From NCBI RefSeq assembly GCF_042887685.1, contig NZ_JBHVOS010000018.1, forward strand, positions 45,154-109,153: a stretch of DNA of 64,000 nt, read 5' to 3'. This DNA is from Oerskovia sp042887685. GTDB taxonomy: Bacteria > Actinomycetota > Actinomycetes > Actinomycetales > Cellulomonadaceae. The translations under genes and the position numbers were made by a program. The notes beneath the pieces were generated by a model. The model was not told the DNA's origin. It saw only the letters and a program-made list of their open reading frames with translations, and made no database searches. Below are positions 41,185 through 49,494 of the stretch, in pieces (the first letter of the stretch is position 1; each line of letters starts with the position of its first letter).

Positions 41185-42852
41185 ATGGTCCACGCCTCCG
41201 CGGTCCCCTACCTCGAGCCCCTCAGCGGGGATCCCGACCAGCTCGAGCAGGCCGGCACCCACTACCTCTCCGTCGCGGACCAGATCAGGGAGGTGGGCCG
41301 CGGGCTCGCGGACCTCACGAACCGCACCGAGTCCTTCGGCCGGGCGGCCGACGCCCTGCACGAGCGGACCCTGGACGTGTCGGGCGCCGTCGAGAACGTG
41401 ATCCCCCGCTACGAGACCACGGCCAACGCCATCAAGGTGTACGCCGTCGCGCTGGCCGACGCGCAGGCCGAGGCGCAGGCCGCGCTCACCGTGGTCGACG
41501 ACGAGCGCAACCAGCTCTGGTCCCTGTACACCCGGCAGGACCAGGCCGAGCAGGACGTCTACCTGGCCGCCGCGTCGGGGGCGTCGGACACCTCCATGGA
41601 CGACGCGCACCACGAGCTGCGGCGGGCCGGCGCGCTCGTCCGTGACCGCGAGGAGGCGCTCGACGTCGCGCTGCGCCGGTTCCGGGACGCCGAGGACGCG
41701 AAGGACGAGGCAGCCCGCCGCGCGGCCGACGCGATCCGGCCGGTGCTGGACCAGCTCGACGACAGCTTCGGCGACAAGGTCGGAGCGTTCTTCGCCCCCG
41801 TCGGGGACTTCCTCGCGATGGTCGACCAGTGGCTCGCGGACGTCCTGGAGCAGGTGCTCCAGTGGCTCTCCGACGTCGTGGTCGTCGTCCTCGCACTCGC
41901 ACTCGTCGTCTGTGCGTTCGTGGTGTACTCGATCCCCGCGCTCCTGGGATGGGTCACCTGGGACCAGGTCCTCGACGCCGGGATCGGCGCCACGATGATC
42001 CTGCTCAAGGGGCTGGCGCCGATCCTCGTGCCTGCACTGTGGGCCGAGGTCACGAGCGAGACCCCGGAGATGCGGTTCACGCAGGTCGAGGTCCGGACGC
42101 CCACGATCGACCCCTACACGGAGGCCTTCACGGACGCGCACAAGGTGGACGAGCTGGGCGACGTCGACAAGACCGTCGTCCAGATCATCCGGGTCGGGAC
42201 CGGGCCCGACGGGCTGCCGATCTGGCGAGTGATCCCGCCCAGCACCCAGGACTGGGAGCTGGGCAGCGACACCGGCGCCGCCAACGACCTGGGTTCCAAC
42301 CTGACCCTCATGCTCACCCCTGGGGAGAAGGCGGCCTACGAGCGGATGGTGCTGCAGGCCATGGAGAAGGCCGGCATCGGACCTGAGGACCACGTCATGA
42401 TGGTCGGCTTCAGTCAGGGCGGGATCCTTGCAGGCAAGTTCGCCGCCGATCCGGACCTCCCGTACAACATCGAGGCGATCGTCGTGGCCGGCGCGCCGAT
42501 CGACGCGATGGACATCCCGTCAGACGTCTCGGTCGTCTCGTACCAGCACAGGGGCGACCCTGTGCATCGACTGGACGGGGAAGCGCCGAAGCCGCCGCAC
42601 GACCGGTGGGCCACGATCGACACGGACCCCTGGGACGGACCCACCGCACCGTCGTCCAGCCCGTTCATCGACGCAGGTCGCCACGACGCCGAGAAGTACG
42701 CCTCGACCGCCAACCACCTCTCCGACGGTTCGCTCCGCGACGGAGGATACGTCTCGAGCACGACGCAGGACACCTTCGAGACGATCCGCGCGGACCAGTC
42801 GATGTTCTTCGGGGACAAAGAGATCTACTACACCTACGAAGGAAGCGAATAG
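41185..42852 (+). CDS. Large WXG-associated protein with transmembrane segment and alpha/beta-hydrolase domain
   Basis: 555 residues. The N-terminal 220 are helical and coiled-coil-like (DEARRRAAD-rich region near 180). Two hydrophobic segments follow (VVVVVLALALVVCAFVVYSI and MILLKGLAPILVPALW). The C-terminal hydrolase has VMMVGFSQGGILAGKF as nucleophile elbow. Shared segments with the protein at 31005 (QAMEKAGI.PEDHVMMVGFSQGG against EAMRQAGI.EGEEVVLVGHSQGG) show a common family. Possible secreted or membrane-displayed lipase. Confidence 0.8.
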   Translation: MVHASAVPYLEPLSGDPDQLEQAGTHYLSVADQIREVGRGLADLTNRTESFGRAADALHERTLDVSGAVENVIPRYETTANAIKVYAVALADAQAEAQAALTVVDDERNQLWSLYTRQDQAEQDVYLAAASGASDTSMDDAHHELRRAGALVRDREEALDVALRRFRDAEDAKDEAARRAADAIRPVLDQLDDSFGDKVGAFFAPVGDFLAMVDQWLADVLEQVLQWLSDVVVVVLALALVVCAFVVYSIPALLGWVTWDQVLDAGIGATMILLKGLAPILVPALWAEVTSETPEMRFTQVEVRTPTIDPYTEAFTDAHKVDELGDVDKTVVQIIRVGTGPDGLPIWRVIPPSTQDWELGSDTGAANDLGSNLTLMLTPGEKAAYERMVLQAMEKAGIGPEDHVMMVGFSQGGILAGKFAADPDLPYNIEAIVVAGAPIDAMDIPSDVSVVSYQHRGDPVHRLDGEAPKPPHDRWATIDTDPWDGPTAPSSSPFIDAGRHDAEKYASTANHLSDGSLRDGGYVSSTTQDTFETIRADQSMFFGDKEIYYTYEGSE

Positions 42853-43340
42853 TGCGCCCCCACCCTCGACGTCACGCCATGATCGGCACCGTCGCCCTGG
42901 CCCCGCTCATGCTCCTGACCGCGTGCTCGGGCTCGACCGAGAACGACGCCCAGGACGTCCGCGACGCCATCCTCGCCGAGGCACCAGGCGTCGAGGACGC
43001 CGTGGTGCGCTACCGCACCGACATCTTCACCAACAAGCTCAGCATCCGGCTCTCCATGCCGACGGTGAGCGAAGGGGACGACGCGGCGCTCCTTGCAGCG
43101 ATCGACGCCGCCCTCGACCAAGCCTGGAACGCCTCCCCCTCGGAACCGTCGAACATCAGCATCGAGATCGCCCCGGCCCCGTTCGCCGAAGGAGAGAGGA
43201 TCGGCGACCCCGGCACGATCACCTTGAACGGCAGAGGCTTCGACGAGGCCCTCGGACTCGACTACGACGTGCCCTGGGACACGCTGATCGCGCCCTCCGC
43301 CCTCCTGACCGAACGCTACGGTCAGCGGGCCGACGCGTGA
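42852..43340 (+). CDS. Lipoprotein of the WXG-like operon
   Basis: 162 residues from GTG 42852, overlapping the previous stop by one base; ATG 42879 is an alternative. A basic n-region (RPHPRRHA), a hydrophobic core and lipobox LLTAC mark a lipoprotein, with the acylated Cys near residue 26. The mature domain has no recognised motif. The gene order suggests it works with the hydrolase. Confidence 0.8.
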   Translation: MRPHPRRHAMIGTVALAPLMLLTACSGSTENDAQDVRDAILAEAPGVEDAVVRYRTDIFTNKLSIRLSMPTVSEGDDAALLAAIDAALDQAWNASPSEPSNISIEIAPAPFAEGERIGDPGTITLNGRGFDEALGLDYDVPWDTLIAPSALLTERYGQRADA

Positions 43341-43401
43341 GCGACCACGAGCGGGCCCACTCGCCCACCCCACCCGGCACTGAGAACGAGACGGACCGAC
43401 G

Positions 43402-44052
43402 ATGAGCGACACCCCGGCACCCCCGGTCGCGCTCCAGGAGCCCACCCCGCCCGCTCCCCTCCCGCAGCTTCGCCTGCGGCTTCCCGGCAGCTGGTGGCAG
43501 GTCCCCCTGCACGACCGTGCCGAGGCACGCGCCTCGGTCCGCCGGCTCGTGGCGGCGCAGGTAGGCCCGGCCGACGACCGCGCGAGCGTCCGGATCGAGC
43601 TCGAACGCCGCGTCCTGGCGGCCCTCGACGACGCCATCGGTGGCGAGGGTCAGGCGTTCCACGTGGCCCTGTCGATCGTCCCCGGCGTGCCGCTGCCGGT
43701 CACGGCGATGGTCTCGCTCCCCGCGCAGCAGCTCACTCCCGCGATCGGCACCAGCGCCACCGCGACCATGGCGATCCTCGAACGCGGCCTCGCAGACGTC
43801 ACAGAGGGGGGTGCCGACTCCTTGCACCGCTTCACGGCGGGAGCCTCGGAGGTCGCCCGGCGCACGCGCAGGCACGTCGTGGCCGACCCGGACAGCGACG
43901 AGACCCTCCCGACGGTCGCGGTCGAGTACTGGATGACGGTCCCCGGCACCAAGCGGTTCGTCCTGGTGAGCTTCAGCGCACCGGCGGGCGAGCTCGAGGA
44001 GCCCCTCACCGGGCTCTTCGACCAGATCGTCCGGGTCAGCTCGTGGGACTGA
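43402..44052 (+). CDS. Unknown protein, last gene of the WXG-like operon
   Basis: 216 residues, soluble, no signal peptide. Segments such as GVPLPVTAMVSLPAQQL and VEYWMTVPGTKRFVLVSFS suggest an alternating beta fold. I do not recognise a named family. Proteins of this kind appear beside ESX-type genes in actinobacteria, which is recollection, not proof. Confidence 0.65.
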   Translation: MSDTPAPPVALQEPTPPAPLPQLRLRLPGSWWQVPLHDRAEARASVRRLVAAQVGPADDRASVRIELERRVLAALDDAIGGEGQAFHVALSIVPGVPLPVTAMVSLPAQQLTPAIGTSATATMAILERGLADVTEGGADSLHRFTAGASEVARRTRRHVVADPDSDETLPTVAVEYWMTVPGTKRFVLVSFSAPAGELEEPLTGLFDQIVRVSSWD

Positions 44053-44100
44053 GGCCCGCACCGAGGACCGGTCGCGCGCTCGTGCCCGCCGGCCCGGTGG

Positions 44101-44376
44101 CTACGACCGGTGGTTCGCGCCGGACATGGAGCTGTTCGTCCGTCCGATGAGCCGCTGCACGTGGACGTCCGAGCCGCGCACGTCGCGCACGTCCGACCGT
44201 GTCTCCCTCCGGTGGTCGTGCCGCTCGCCGGCGTTGCGATAGCGCCGCCACGTCAACCAGTAGAAGGCCGGCCCCGCGAGGAGGAGCAGGCCGACGACGA
44301 CGAGCTTCACACCACCCTCCTCCGCGGAGGAGGACTCGGCGACGACCGCCAACGTGTCCAGCGCGAGCGCGTGCAT
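44101..44376 (-). CDS. Small membrane protein of the YdjGHI-like module (YdjH-like)
   Basis: 91 residues. One helix (VVVGLLLLAGPAFYWLTW) leads to a basic RRYRNAGERHDHRRE and a tail rich in Asp/Arg/Ser. Its start overlaps the stop of the zinc-ribbon gene (TGATG). Position and size match the membrane member of the Bacillus ydjGHI genes; that identification is by gene order. Confidence 0.72.
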   Translation of the reverse strand: MHALALDTLAVVAESSSAEEGGVKLVVVGLLLLAGPAFYWLTWRRYRNAGERHDHRRETRSDVRDVRGSDVHVQRLIGRTNSSMSGANHRS

Positions 44377-45701
44377 CAGAACCCGATCATGACGAAGAGG
44401 GCCGCCACGGCCGCCACGGCCTCGACGACGACGGACACCGCGAACAGCCGACGGCGATTGACCGGGACGGAGCCCATGGTCTCCCCGGTGCGCCCGTTGA
44501 CCGCGACGTAGTGCAGGAGCGAGCTCCCGTTCCTGCGGACCTGGTGGTACGAGTACAACCACACCGGCAGGTACGCCGCGACCCAGCGCTCACCCACGAC
44601 GTCGAGCCCCTGCTGGTCCCACCGGACCCCACGGTCGTAGGCCTCGATCATGGCCAGCGCTCGGAACCGGGCGATCTCCTTCGCCTGCGTGAGCGCAGGA
44701 CCTCGCACGTCGTCGACGTCCGTGTCTCGCCGCTCCGCGGTGAATCCCGAGAGGTAGTTGGAGTCGTAGCGCACCGCGTTCTCGACGTCGAACGGCAGGA
44801 TCGTGTTAATGATGTTGTTGGTCCGCGCCGCGGCCGTGTGGTCGCGGCGGTCCGCGGAGGACTCGATCGTCAGGTCGTCGACGTGGAGGTCGAACTCGCG
44901 CACCACGTCGTAGACGTCGGCGTCGTAGCGGCGCTCGTCCCGGTCCTGACCGTCGGAGCCCCTGACCTTCACGGTGTACGAGCGCACGAGGCGCTCGCCC
45001 TGCCCGGCCAGGCGCGACCGGGTGTTGAGGTCCGCGACGAGATACGGCATGTACACCCCGACGACGGTCTCCGGGCTGAACTCGGCCCGGAACGTCCGGT
45101 GGGCGTAGAACCGCCGCTTGCCCACGAACTCACGGATGCGGGCGACGGCCTGGTCCTTGGGCAGCCGGAACGGGAGGACGACGTCGGGCACGGCGCCGTT
45201 GGGGACCTGCTGGTTGACCGACAGCACGTTGCGGCACCAGTGGCATCGCGCCTGGGTGCCGTGGGCCGTGTCGACGACGACGTCCGCGCCGCACGCCGAG
45301 CACCGGAACGTGAGGACCTCGTCGGTCGACGGGACGATGTCGGCCGTCCCCGAACCGCCCACGACCCCCCGCAGGGCGCCGATGTCGCCGTCGAGACCGA
45401 GGTCGACGAGCTTGTCGGCGTCGGCCCACTCGTAGCGGCAGAACGAGCAACGCAGGTTCCCGGTCGCGACGTTGAGCGAGATCTCCGTCGCCCCGCACCG
45501 CGCGCACTTGACCAGGCCGTCCTTCGCACCCTCGTCGGTACGGACGACGACCGGGCCGCCCGCCTCGGGCGTGAAGACCGCCTCGGGCGTGAAGGCCGCC
45601 TCGGGCGTGAAGGCCGCCTCGGGCGTGAAGGCCGAGGCAGGGGCCGGCGGCTGCGGGGACGGCTGCGGAGGTGCTGCAGGTTCTGGCTGGTGGACGGTCA
45701 T
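44376..45701 (-). CDS. TFIIB-type zinc-ribbon membrane protein (YdjG-like)
   Basis: 441 residues. Two zinc ribbons are visible: CARCGATEI ... CSFC near residue 65 and CSACGADVV ... CHWC near 135. A beta-rich central domain and C-terminal hydrophobic helix (LFAVSVVVEAVAAVAALFVM) follow. The N-terminus carries four copies of AFTPEA from an 18-bp repeat. Such proteins adjoin SPFH proteins in membrane-stress modules. Function is inferred from context. Confidence 0.82.
   Translation of the reverse strand: MTVHQPEPAAPPQPSPQPPAPASAFTPEAAFTPEAAFTPEAVFTPEAGGPVVVRTDEGAKDGLVKCARCGATEISLNVATGNLRCSFCRYEWADADKLVDLGLDGDIGALRGVVGGSGTADIVPSTDEVLTFRCSACGADVVVDTAHGTQARCHWCRNVLSVNQQVPNGAVPDVVLPFRLPKDQAVARIREFVGKRRFYAHRTFRAEFSPETVVGVYMPYLVADLNTRSRLAGQGERLVRSYTVKVRGSDGQDRDERRYDADVYDVVREFDLHVDDLTIESSADRRDHTAAARTNNIINTILPFDVENAVRYDSNYLSGFTAERRDTDVDDVRGPALTQAKEIARFRALAMIEAYDRGVRWDQQGLDVVGERWVAAYLPVWLYSYHQVRRNGSSLLHYVAVNGRTGETMGSVPVNRRRLFAVSVVVEAVAAVAALFVMIGF
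45562..45633 (-). repeat. 18-bp tandem repeat (four units) in the zinc-ribbon gene
   Basis: GCCTCGGGCGTGAAGGCC repeats four times with one variant unit (AAGACC). It encodes the AFTPEA series in a disordered N-terminal region. Confidence 0.9.
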
Positions 45702-45711
45702 CGTCGGTCCC

Positions 45712-46938
45712 TCAGAACCCGAGGACCTTGGCCTTGGCGGCGTCGTAGTCGGCCTGGGTGATGAGGCCCTGGTCGAGCAGCGACTTGAACTGGGTCAGCT
45801 TCGCGACGGGGTCGTCAGCCGCCGGGGCAGCGGCGGGCGCGGGCGACGCGGCAGGTGCGGGCGCCTGCTGGACCGGCACCTGCTGGACGGGCACGACGGG
45901 CTGCTGCAGCCCGGCCATCGCCCCGCCGGCGGCGTTCATCCCCATGCCGAGGATCGCCATGTTCGCCCCGCCGCCCGCACCGCCCGGGTTCTCCCCGGCG
46001 GCCTGGATGCCGCGTGCCGCGGCCTGCTGGAGGAACGAGTTGCCGCGAGCACCGGCGAGCGCGTCGGCCTTCTTGACGTCGCTGAGCAGCGCACGCGTGT
46101 CCTCGTCGTACTCGATCGCGGCGAGCGCGACCTTGACGATCGACAGGCCGCGGTACGAGGTCCACTGGTAGCCCTCCTCGACCGCGCCCGCGAGGGACTG
46201 CGCGAAGCCGACCGAGTCGCTCTGGATCCGGGTGATCCGGTTCCCCTTGTCGGGGTCGTTGGTGTAGCTCGAGAAGGCTGCCGCGAGCGAGCCGACGACC
46301 TCCGTGAACAGCTGGCTCGCCGCGTCGTTGTCGAGGTCGGAGAAGTCGAAGACCTTCGCGCTCGCACCGAGGTACGTGAGCGGCACGAACTGCTTGACGA
46401 AGAGGATGGGGTCGACGATGCGCAGCGAGTACGTGCCGCGGGTGATCGCGCCGACCTGGGCGCCGAGGTAGGCGTCGTCCCAGTAGATCTCCGACTGCGT
46501 GCCGAACCGGTTGTTCGGCAGCTCCTTGAGGTTCACGTAGAAGCCGAGCTGCTGCGACCCCGGCTGCCCGCCGAACTTGAACCGCTCCCACGACGTGGTG
46601 ATCAGGGGGCTCAAGATGCCGTTGCCGGCGAAGATCGACTGGGAGTTCTGGTCGTCGGACGTGTACAGGTACCCGCCCGGTTCGGCCACGAATCCCGTGA
46701 GGGCGCCGTCCTGGAAGGTCAGCAGCCCGTAGCCCTCGGGGACCACGAACCGGCTCCCGTTGGTGATGATGTTCGCCGAGCCCTTGGTGTTGGCCCCGCG
46801 CCCCGCGTTCTGCCCCTGCGCGACGGCCGGGAAGAGCGCCGCCGTCGGCGCGAGGTTCGTGGGCGGCGTCAGGAAGTCCTTCCACTGGTCCGCGAGCGTG
46901 CCTCCGAGGGCACCAGCAAAGGCCTTGATGAATCCCAT
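45712..46938 (-). CDS. SPFH/virion-core-like protein with C-terminal SHOCT domain (YdjI-like)
   Basis: 408 residues. VVPEGYGLLTFQDGALTGFV and YLGAQVGAITRGTYSLRIVDP are typical of the SPFH-virion core family. A Gly/Ala/Pro linker leads to a SHOCT motif (LTQFKSLLDQGLITQADYDAAKAKVLG). In Bacillus, YdjI lies with PspA and acts in membrane stress. Its upstream region contains the palindrome CGTTCCGGAACG (47037-47048). Confidence 0.88.
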   Translation of the reverse strand: MGFIKAFAGALGGTLADQWKDFLTPPTNLAPTAALFPAVAQGQNAGRGANTKGSANIITNGSRFVVPEGYGLLTFQDGALTGFVAEPGGYLYTSDDQNSQSIFAGNGILSPLITTSWERFKFGGQPGSQQLGFYVNLKELPNNRFGTQSEIYWDDAYLGAQVGAITRGTYSLRIVDPILFVKQFVPLTYLGASAKVFDFSDLDNDAASQLFTEVVGSLAAAFSSYTNDPDKGNRITRIQSDSVGFAQSLAGAVEEGYQWTSYRGLSIVKVALAAIEYDEDTRALLSDVKKADALAGARGNSFLQQAAARGIQAAGENPGGAGGGANMAILGMGMNAAGGAMAGLQQPVVPVQQVPVQQAPAPAASPAPAAAPAADDPVAKLTQFKSLLDQGLITQADYDAAKAKVLGF

Positions 46939-47036
46939 CGAGCTCTCCGTCCGATCGGGCGGACGGCGCCGCGCGTGACCTGTGTTCGTCGCGTCAGGGC
47001 GTGGGGCCCGTCCGCGATCGGCACAGTATCGACTTT

Positions 47037-47048
47037 CGTTCCGGAACG
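47037..47048. promoter_or_regulatory. Palindrome CGTTCCGGAACG upstream of the YdjI-like operon
   Basis: A perfect 12-bp palindrome with a GGAAC half-site on each strand lies 99 bases before the SPFH start. A GATACT hexamer downstream on the minus strand may be a -10. It could be a repressor site or part of an alternative-sigma promoter. Confidence 0.45.
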
Positions 47049-47095
47049 GAACTATCGGCGAGTTTCCGGCGCATCGGCTCTCACGGACCGGACTG

Positions 47096-47200
47096 CCGAC
47101 GGCGACGGCCCTGCCCACCGGCGGTGGCGCGGGCACCCGCCGACGGTGACGCACGCGCCCACCGAGGGTGACCGACCAGACCTCCGAGGGTGACGCACCG
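47096..47200. repeat. Family D array 2: five 22-bp units
   Basis: Cores CCGACGGCGACG, CCGGCGGTGGCG, CCGACGGTGACG, CCGAGGGTGACC and CCGAGGGTGACG start at 47096, 47118, 47140, 47162 and 47184, with exact 22-bp period. The last unit ends ten bases before the chosen NUDIX start. Confidence 0.85.
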
Positions 47201-47209
47201 AATGACAGG

Positions 47210-47647
47210 ATGATCTCCGTGACCTCCCCCTCTCCCCTCGCGGAACCCCTGAAGACCGTCGGCTGGATCCATGTCGTCGACGGGCGGCTGCTCGTCGTCC
47301 GCAGCCGTGACAACGACCTGTTCTTCATGCCGGGCGGCAAGCTCGATGCGGGCGAGAGCGACGAGCAGGCCCTGGTCCGGGAGATCGAGGAGGAGCTCGG
47401 GGTGCTTCTCGACCCGGCCACGGTGAGGTCGGGGTTCGTTGCCGAGGCGCCCGGTCATGGCCTGGGCGGTCGGCTCGTGCGCATGCACTGCCTCTACGCC
47501 GAGCCGCTGCCGGGGTCCCCCGAGCCGGCCCCTCGTGCCGAGGTCGGCGAGCTCACCTGGGTCGGCGTGCAGGACGCGCACCGGGTGCCTCCCGCGGGTC
47601 GGATCGTCCTGGAACGTCTGGCGGCGACCGGAGAGCTCGCGGCCTGA
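47210..47647 (+). CDS. NUDIX hydrolase
   Basis: 145 residues. The NUDIX box is intact: G-KLDAG-E-SDEQALV-REIEEELGV. The substrate (oxidised nucleotide, ADP-ribose or other) cannot be told. ATG 47210 is chosen; an upstream GTG (47168) lies inside the repeat array and would add repeat-encoded residues. Confidence 0.9.
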   Translation: MISVTSPSPLAEPLKTVGWIHVVDGRLLVVRSRDNDLFFMPGGKLDAGESDEQALVREIEEELGVLLDPATVRSGFVAEAPGHGLGGRLVRMHCLYAEPLPGSPEPAPRAEVGELTWVGVQDAHRVPPAGRIVLERLAATGELAA

Positions 47648-47719
47648 TCCCTGCGGGCCGGCCACGTCGACGAGTCACGCGGTGCCGCCACGTGGCCCCT
47701 CCGTGCGGAGCCGCCGGCC

Positions 47720-47805
47720 GACCATGCGGTTGTCGTTCGCCGAGCATGCGGTCAGCGTCCGGATCTGGCCCGATCACGACGCCAATCGCATGCTCGGCGC
47801 CGAGG
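47720..47805. repeat. Family A element, copy 3 (86 bp)
   Basis: GACCATGCGGTTGTCGTT, then GAGCATGCGGTCAGCGTC 22 bp on, then the inverted part ending GCATGCTCGGCGCCGAGG. It lies between the convergent NUDIX and hemA stops, 12 bp before the hemA end. Confidence 0.86.
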
Positions 47806-47816
47806 GCCGGACCGGG

Positions 47817-49445
47817 TCAGCGGCCGGCGCACACCTCGTCGCGGTCTGACACGTCAGCGCCCAGGATCGCTGCCTCGGCGTCGGCCACCACGGCCGAGGC
47901 CTCGTCGCGAGCGATGGCCAGCGCCGACGCCCGGGCGGCGACGATCGCGTCGTGCAGCTCGGCGTGCACGCGTCGCCGGACGGAGCGGGTGAGCGCCTCG
48001 GTGTCGGCGTCGTCGACCTCGCCGCCCGCGGCCCGTCGTTCGGCCGCTCGTTCGGCGACCTCGGCCGCGATGCGCCGGTCGGCGTCGTCGAGCAGCGCGA
48101 CGACGGCCGTGTCGGCCGCGCGGCCCAGCCGGGTCTCCTCGAAGTCCTGCGTCGCACGGTCCACGATCGTTCGCGCCTGCCCGACGACGAGCGATCCCAG
48201 GGCGGGCGAGTGCGCCTTGAGGGAGGCCAGGTCGTAGAGCAGGACGCCGTCGAGGTCCGCGACCCGCGGGTCCACGTCGCGGTGCAGCGCCAGGTCGAGG
48301 ACGACCATGGGTCGGTGCGGTGCTTCGTCGCCGGCCGCCTCCGCGGCGCGGGACCGGGCGCGGACGACCGCGGCGGCGTCGAGCACGTGGCCCAGCGCGT
48401 CACCGCCACCGACGAACGCGTCACCCTCGGCGGGTAGCGCGTCACCCCCGGCGACGAGCGCGTCACCCCCGGCGAGCAGCGCGTCACCCCCGGCGACCGG
48501 AGCGTCACCCTCGGCCCCCAGCACGGTCACCCTCGGCGCACCGGCACCGGCACCGGCACCGGCACCGGTCCCAGTCCCAGTCCCAGTCCCAGTCCCAGCA
48601 TCCAAAGCACCAGCACCAGTCCCAGCAGCAGCAGCAGCACCCACACCAGCACCAGCACCAGCACCAGCACCCAGCGCCCGCCCCCGCGCCCCGCTGCACG
48701 ACACGACGAGGTCGGCGTCCTGGAGAGCCTCCACGAGGTCCGTCACGGCTTCGACGCCCCGGTCGGCCGCGAACTGCTCGGCGCGTCCGGACCCCGAGTA
48801 GACGCGCACGTCGTCGCAGCCGCGGGCCCGCAGGGCCGCGAGCGAGGCCCCGGCGTACGACCCGGTGCCGATGAGGACGGCGCGGACCTGGCGCCACGGC
48901 GGCAGCTCGGCGCTCGCGAGGTCGAGCCCGAGGGAGACGACCGACCGGCCGTTGCCCCCGAGCGTCGTCTCGTTGCTGATCTTCTTGGAGGTCCGCGACG
49001 CGGTCTGGAAGAGGAGCTCGAGCGTGGACGACGTGACGCCGCCTTCGCGTGCTTCCTCGAGGGCGCGCTTGACCTGCCCGGCGATCTCCCGTTCGCCCAC
49101 GACCATCGAGTCGAGGCCGGCGGCGACCTCGAAGAGGTGGGCGGCGACGTCGGGCCCGGTGCGGGTGGAGAACGCGCGGACGGCGACGTCCTCCGTGACG
49201 CCCGACGCGCTTGCCACGAGGCGGGCGACCTCCCGTGACGCGTGCTGGACGCCCCAGCCGTCGACGGGCGACTCGACGTCCAGGTACACCTCGAACCGGT
49301 TGCACGTCGAGACGACGACGGCACCGGTGATCGCTTCGCAGGTCGCGACGGCCGCACGCCCGACCGACCCGGCCCCGGTGGACAGGAGCTCGAGGGTGGA
49401 CATGTCCAGCTCGTGGTGACTTGCAGTCATCGACAGGAGAACCAC
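47817..49445 (-). CDS. hemA: Glutamyl-tRNA reductase with a ~97-residue low-complexity insertion
   Basis: 542 residues from GTG 49445; ordinary HemA proteins have about 430-450. STCNRFEVYLD supplies the catalytic Cys (residue 48), and GLDSMVVGEREIAGQVKRA and LIGTGSYAGASLAAL are the catalytic and NADPH motifs. Between SCSGA and GHVLDAAAVV, residues about 254-350 are inserted: a GAGAGAG/GTGTGT tract, then six AGGDALV-type units. HemA commits glutamyl-tRNA to tetrapyrrole synthesis. It is divergent from hemE across 49 bases. The insertion uses GCT, ACT and GGA codons rare elsewhere in the window. Confidence 0.93.
   Translation of the reverse strand: MVLLSMTASHHELDMSTLELLSTGAGSVGRAAVATCEAITGAVVVSTCNRFEVYLDVESPVDGWGVQHASREVARLVASASGVTEDVAVRAFSTRTGPDVAAHLFEVAAGLDSMVVGEREIAGQVKRALEEAREGGVTSSTLELLFQTASRTSKKISNETTLGGNGRSVVSLGLDLASAELPPWRQVRAVLIGTGSYAGASLAALRARGCDDVRVYSGSGRAEQFAADRGVEAVTDLVEALQDADLVVSCSGARGRALGAGAGAGAGVGAAAAAGTGAGALDAGTGTGTGTGTGAGAGAGAGAPRVTVLGAEGDAPVAGGDALLAGGDALVAGGDALPAEGDAFVGGGDALGHVLDAAAVVRARSRAAEAAGDEAPHRPMVVLDLALHRDVDPRVADLDGVLLYDLASLKAHSPALGSLVVGQARTIVDRATQDFEETRLGRAADTAVVALLDDADRRIAAEVAERAAERRAAGGEVDDADTEALTRSVRRRVHAELHDAIVAARASALAIARDEASAVVADAEAAILGADVSDRDEVCAGR
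48396..48686 (-). repeat. In-frame repeat insertion in hemA (microsatellite plus family D array)
   Basis: The right part (48540-48686) is microsatellite: four ACCGGC units, five CCAGTC-like units, and CAG and CAGCAC runs. The left part has GTCACC marks at 48399, 48420, 48441, 48462, 48483, 48504 and 48526. This is a 21-bp period with one 22-bp step, built from the family D core CCGAGGGTGACG read on the minus strand. Confidence 0.88.
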
Positions 49446-49494
49446 AGTGCTCCGATTCAATCACCGCGTCGGGCACAAGGCAGAATCGGTTCTT
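49446..49494. promoter_or_regulatory. Divergent hemA/hemE promoter region
   Basis: Only 49 bases separate the two GTG starts. CAGAAT at 49481-49486 lies 8 bases before the hemE GTG, and TTGAAT on the minus strand sits close to the hemA start. Both suggest leaderless messages. The -35 elements would lie within the opposite gene's promoter, so the two are probably mutually constrained. Confidence 0.55.

Noticed and set aside
47168..47209. Longer N-terminus for the NUDIX protein from GTG 47168
   Set aside because: The added residues are encoded by family D repeat units, and the domain begins after 47210.
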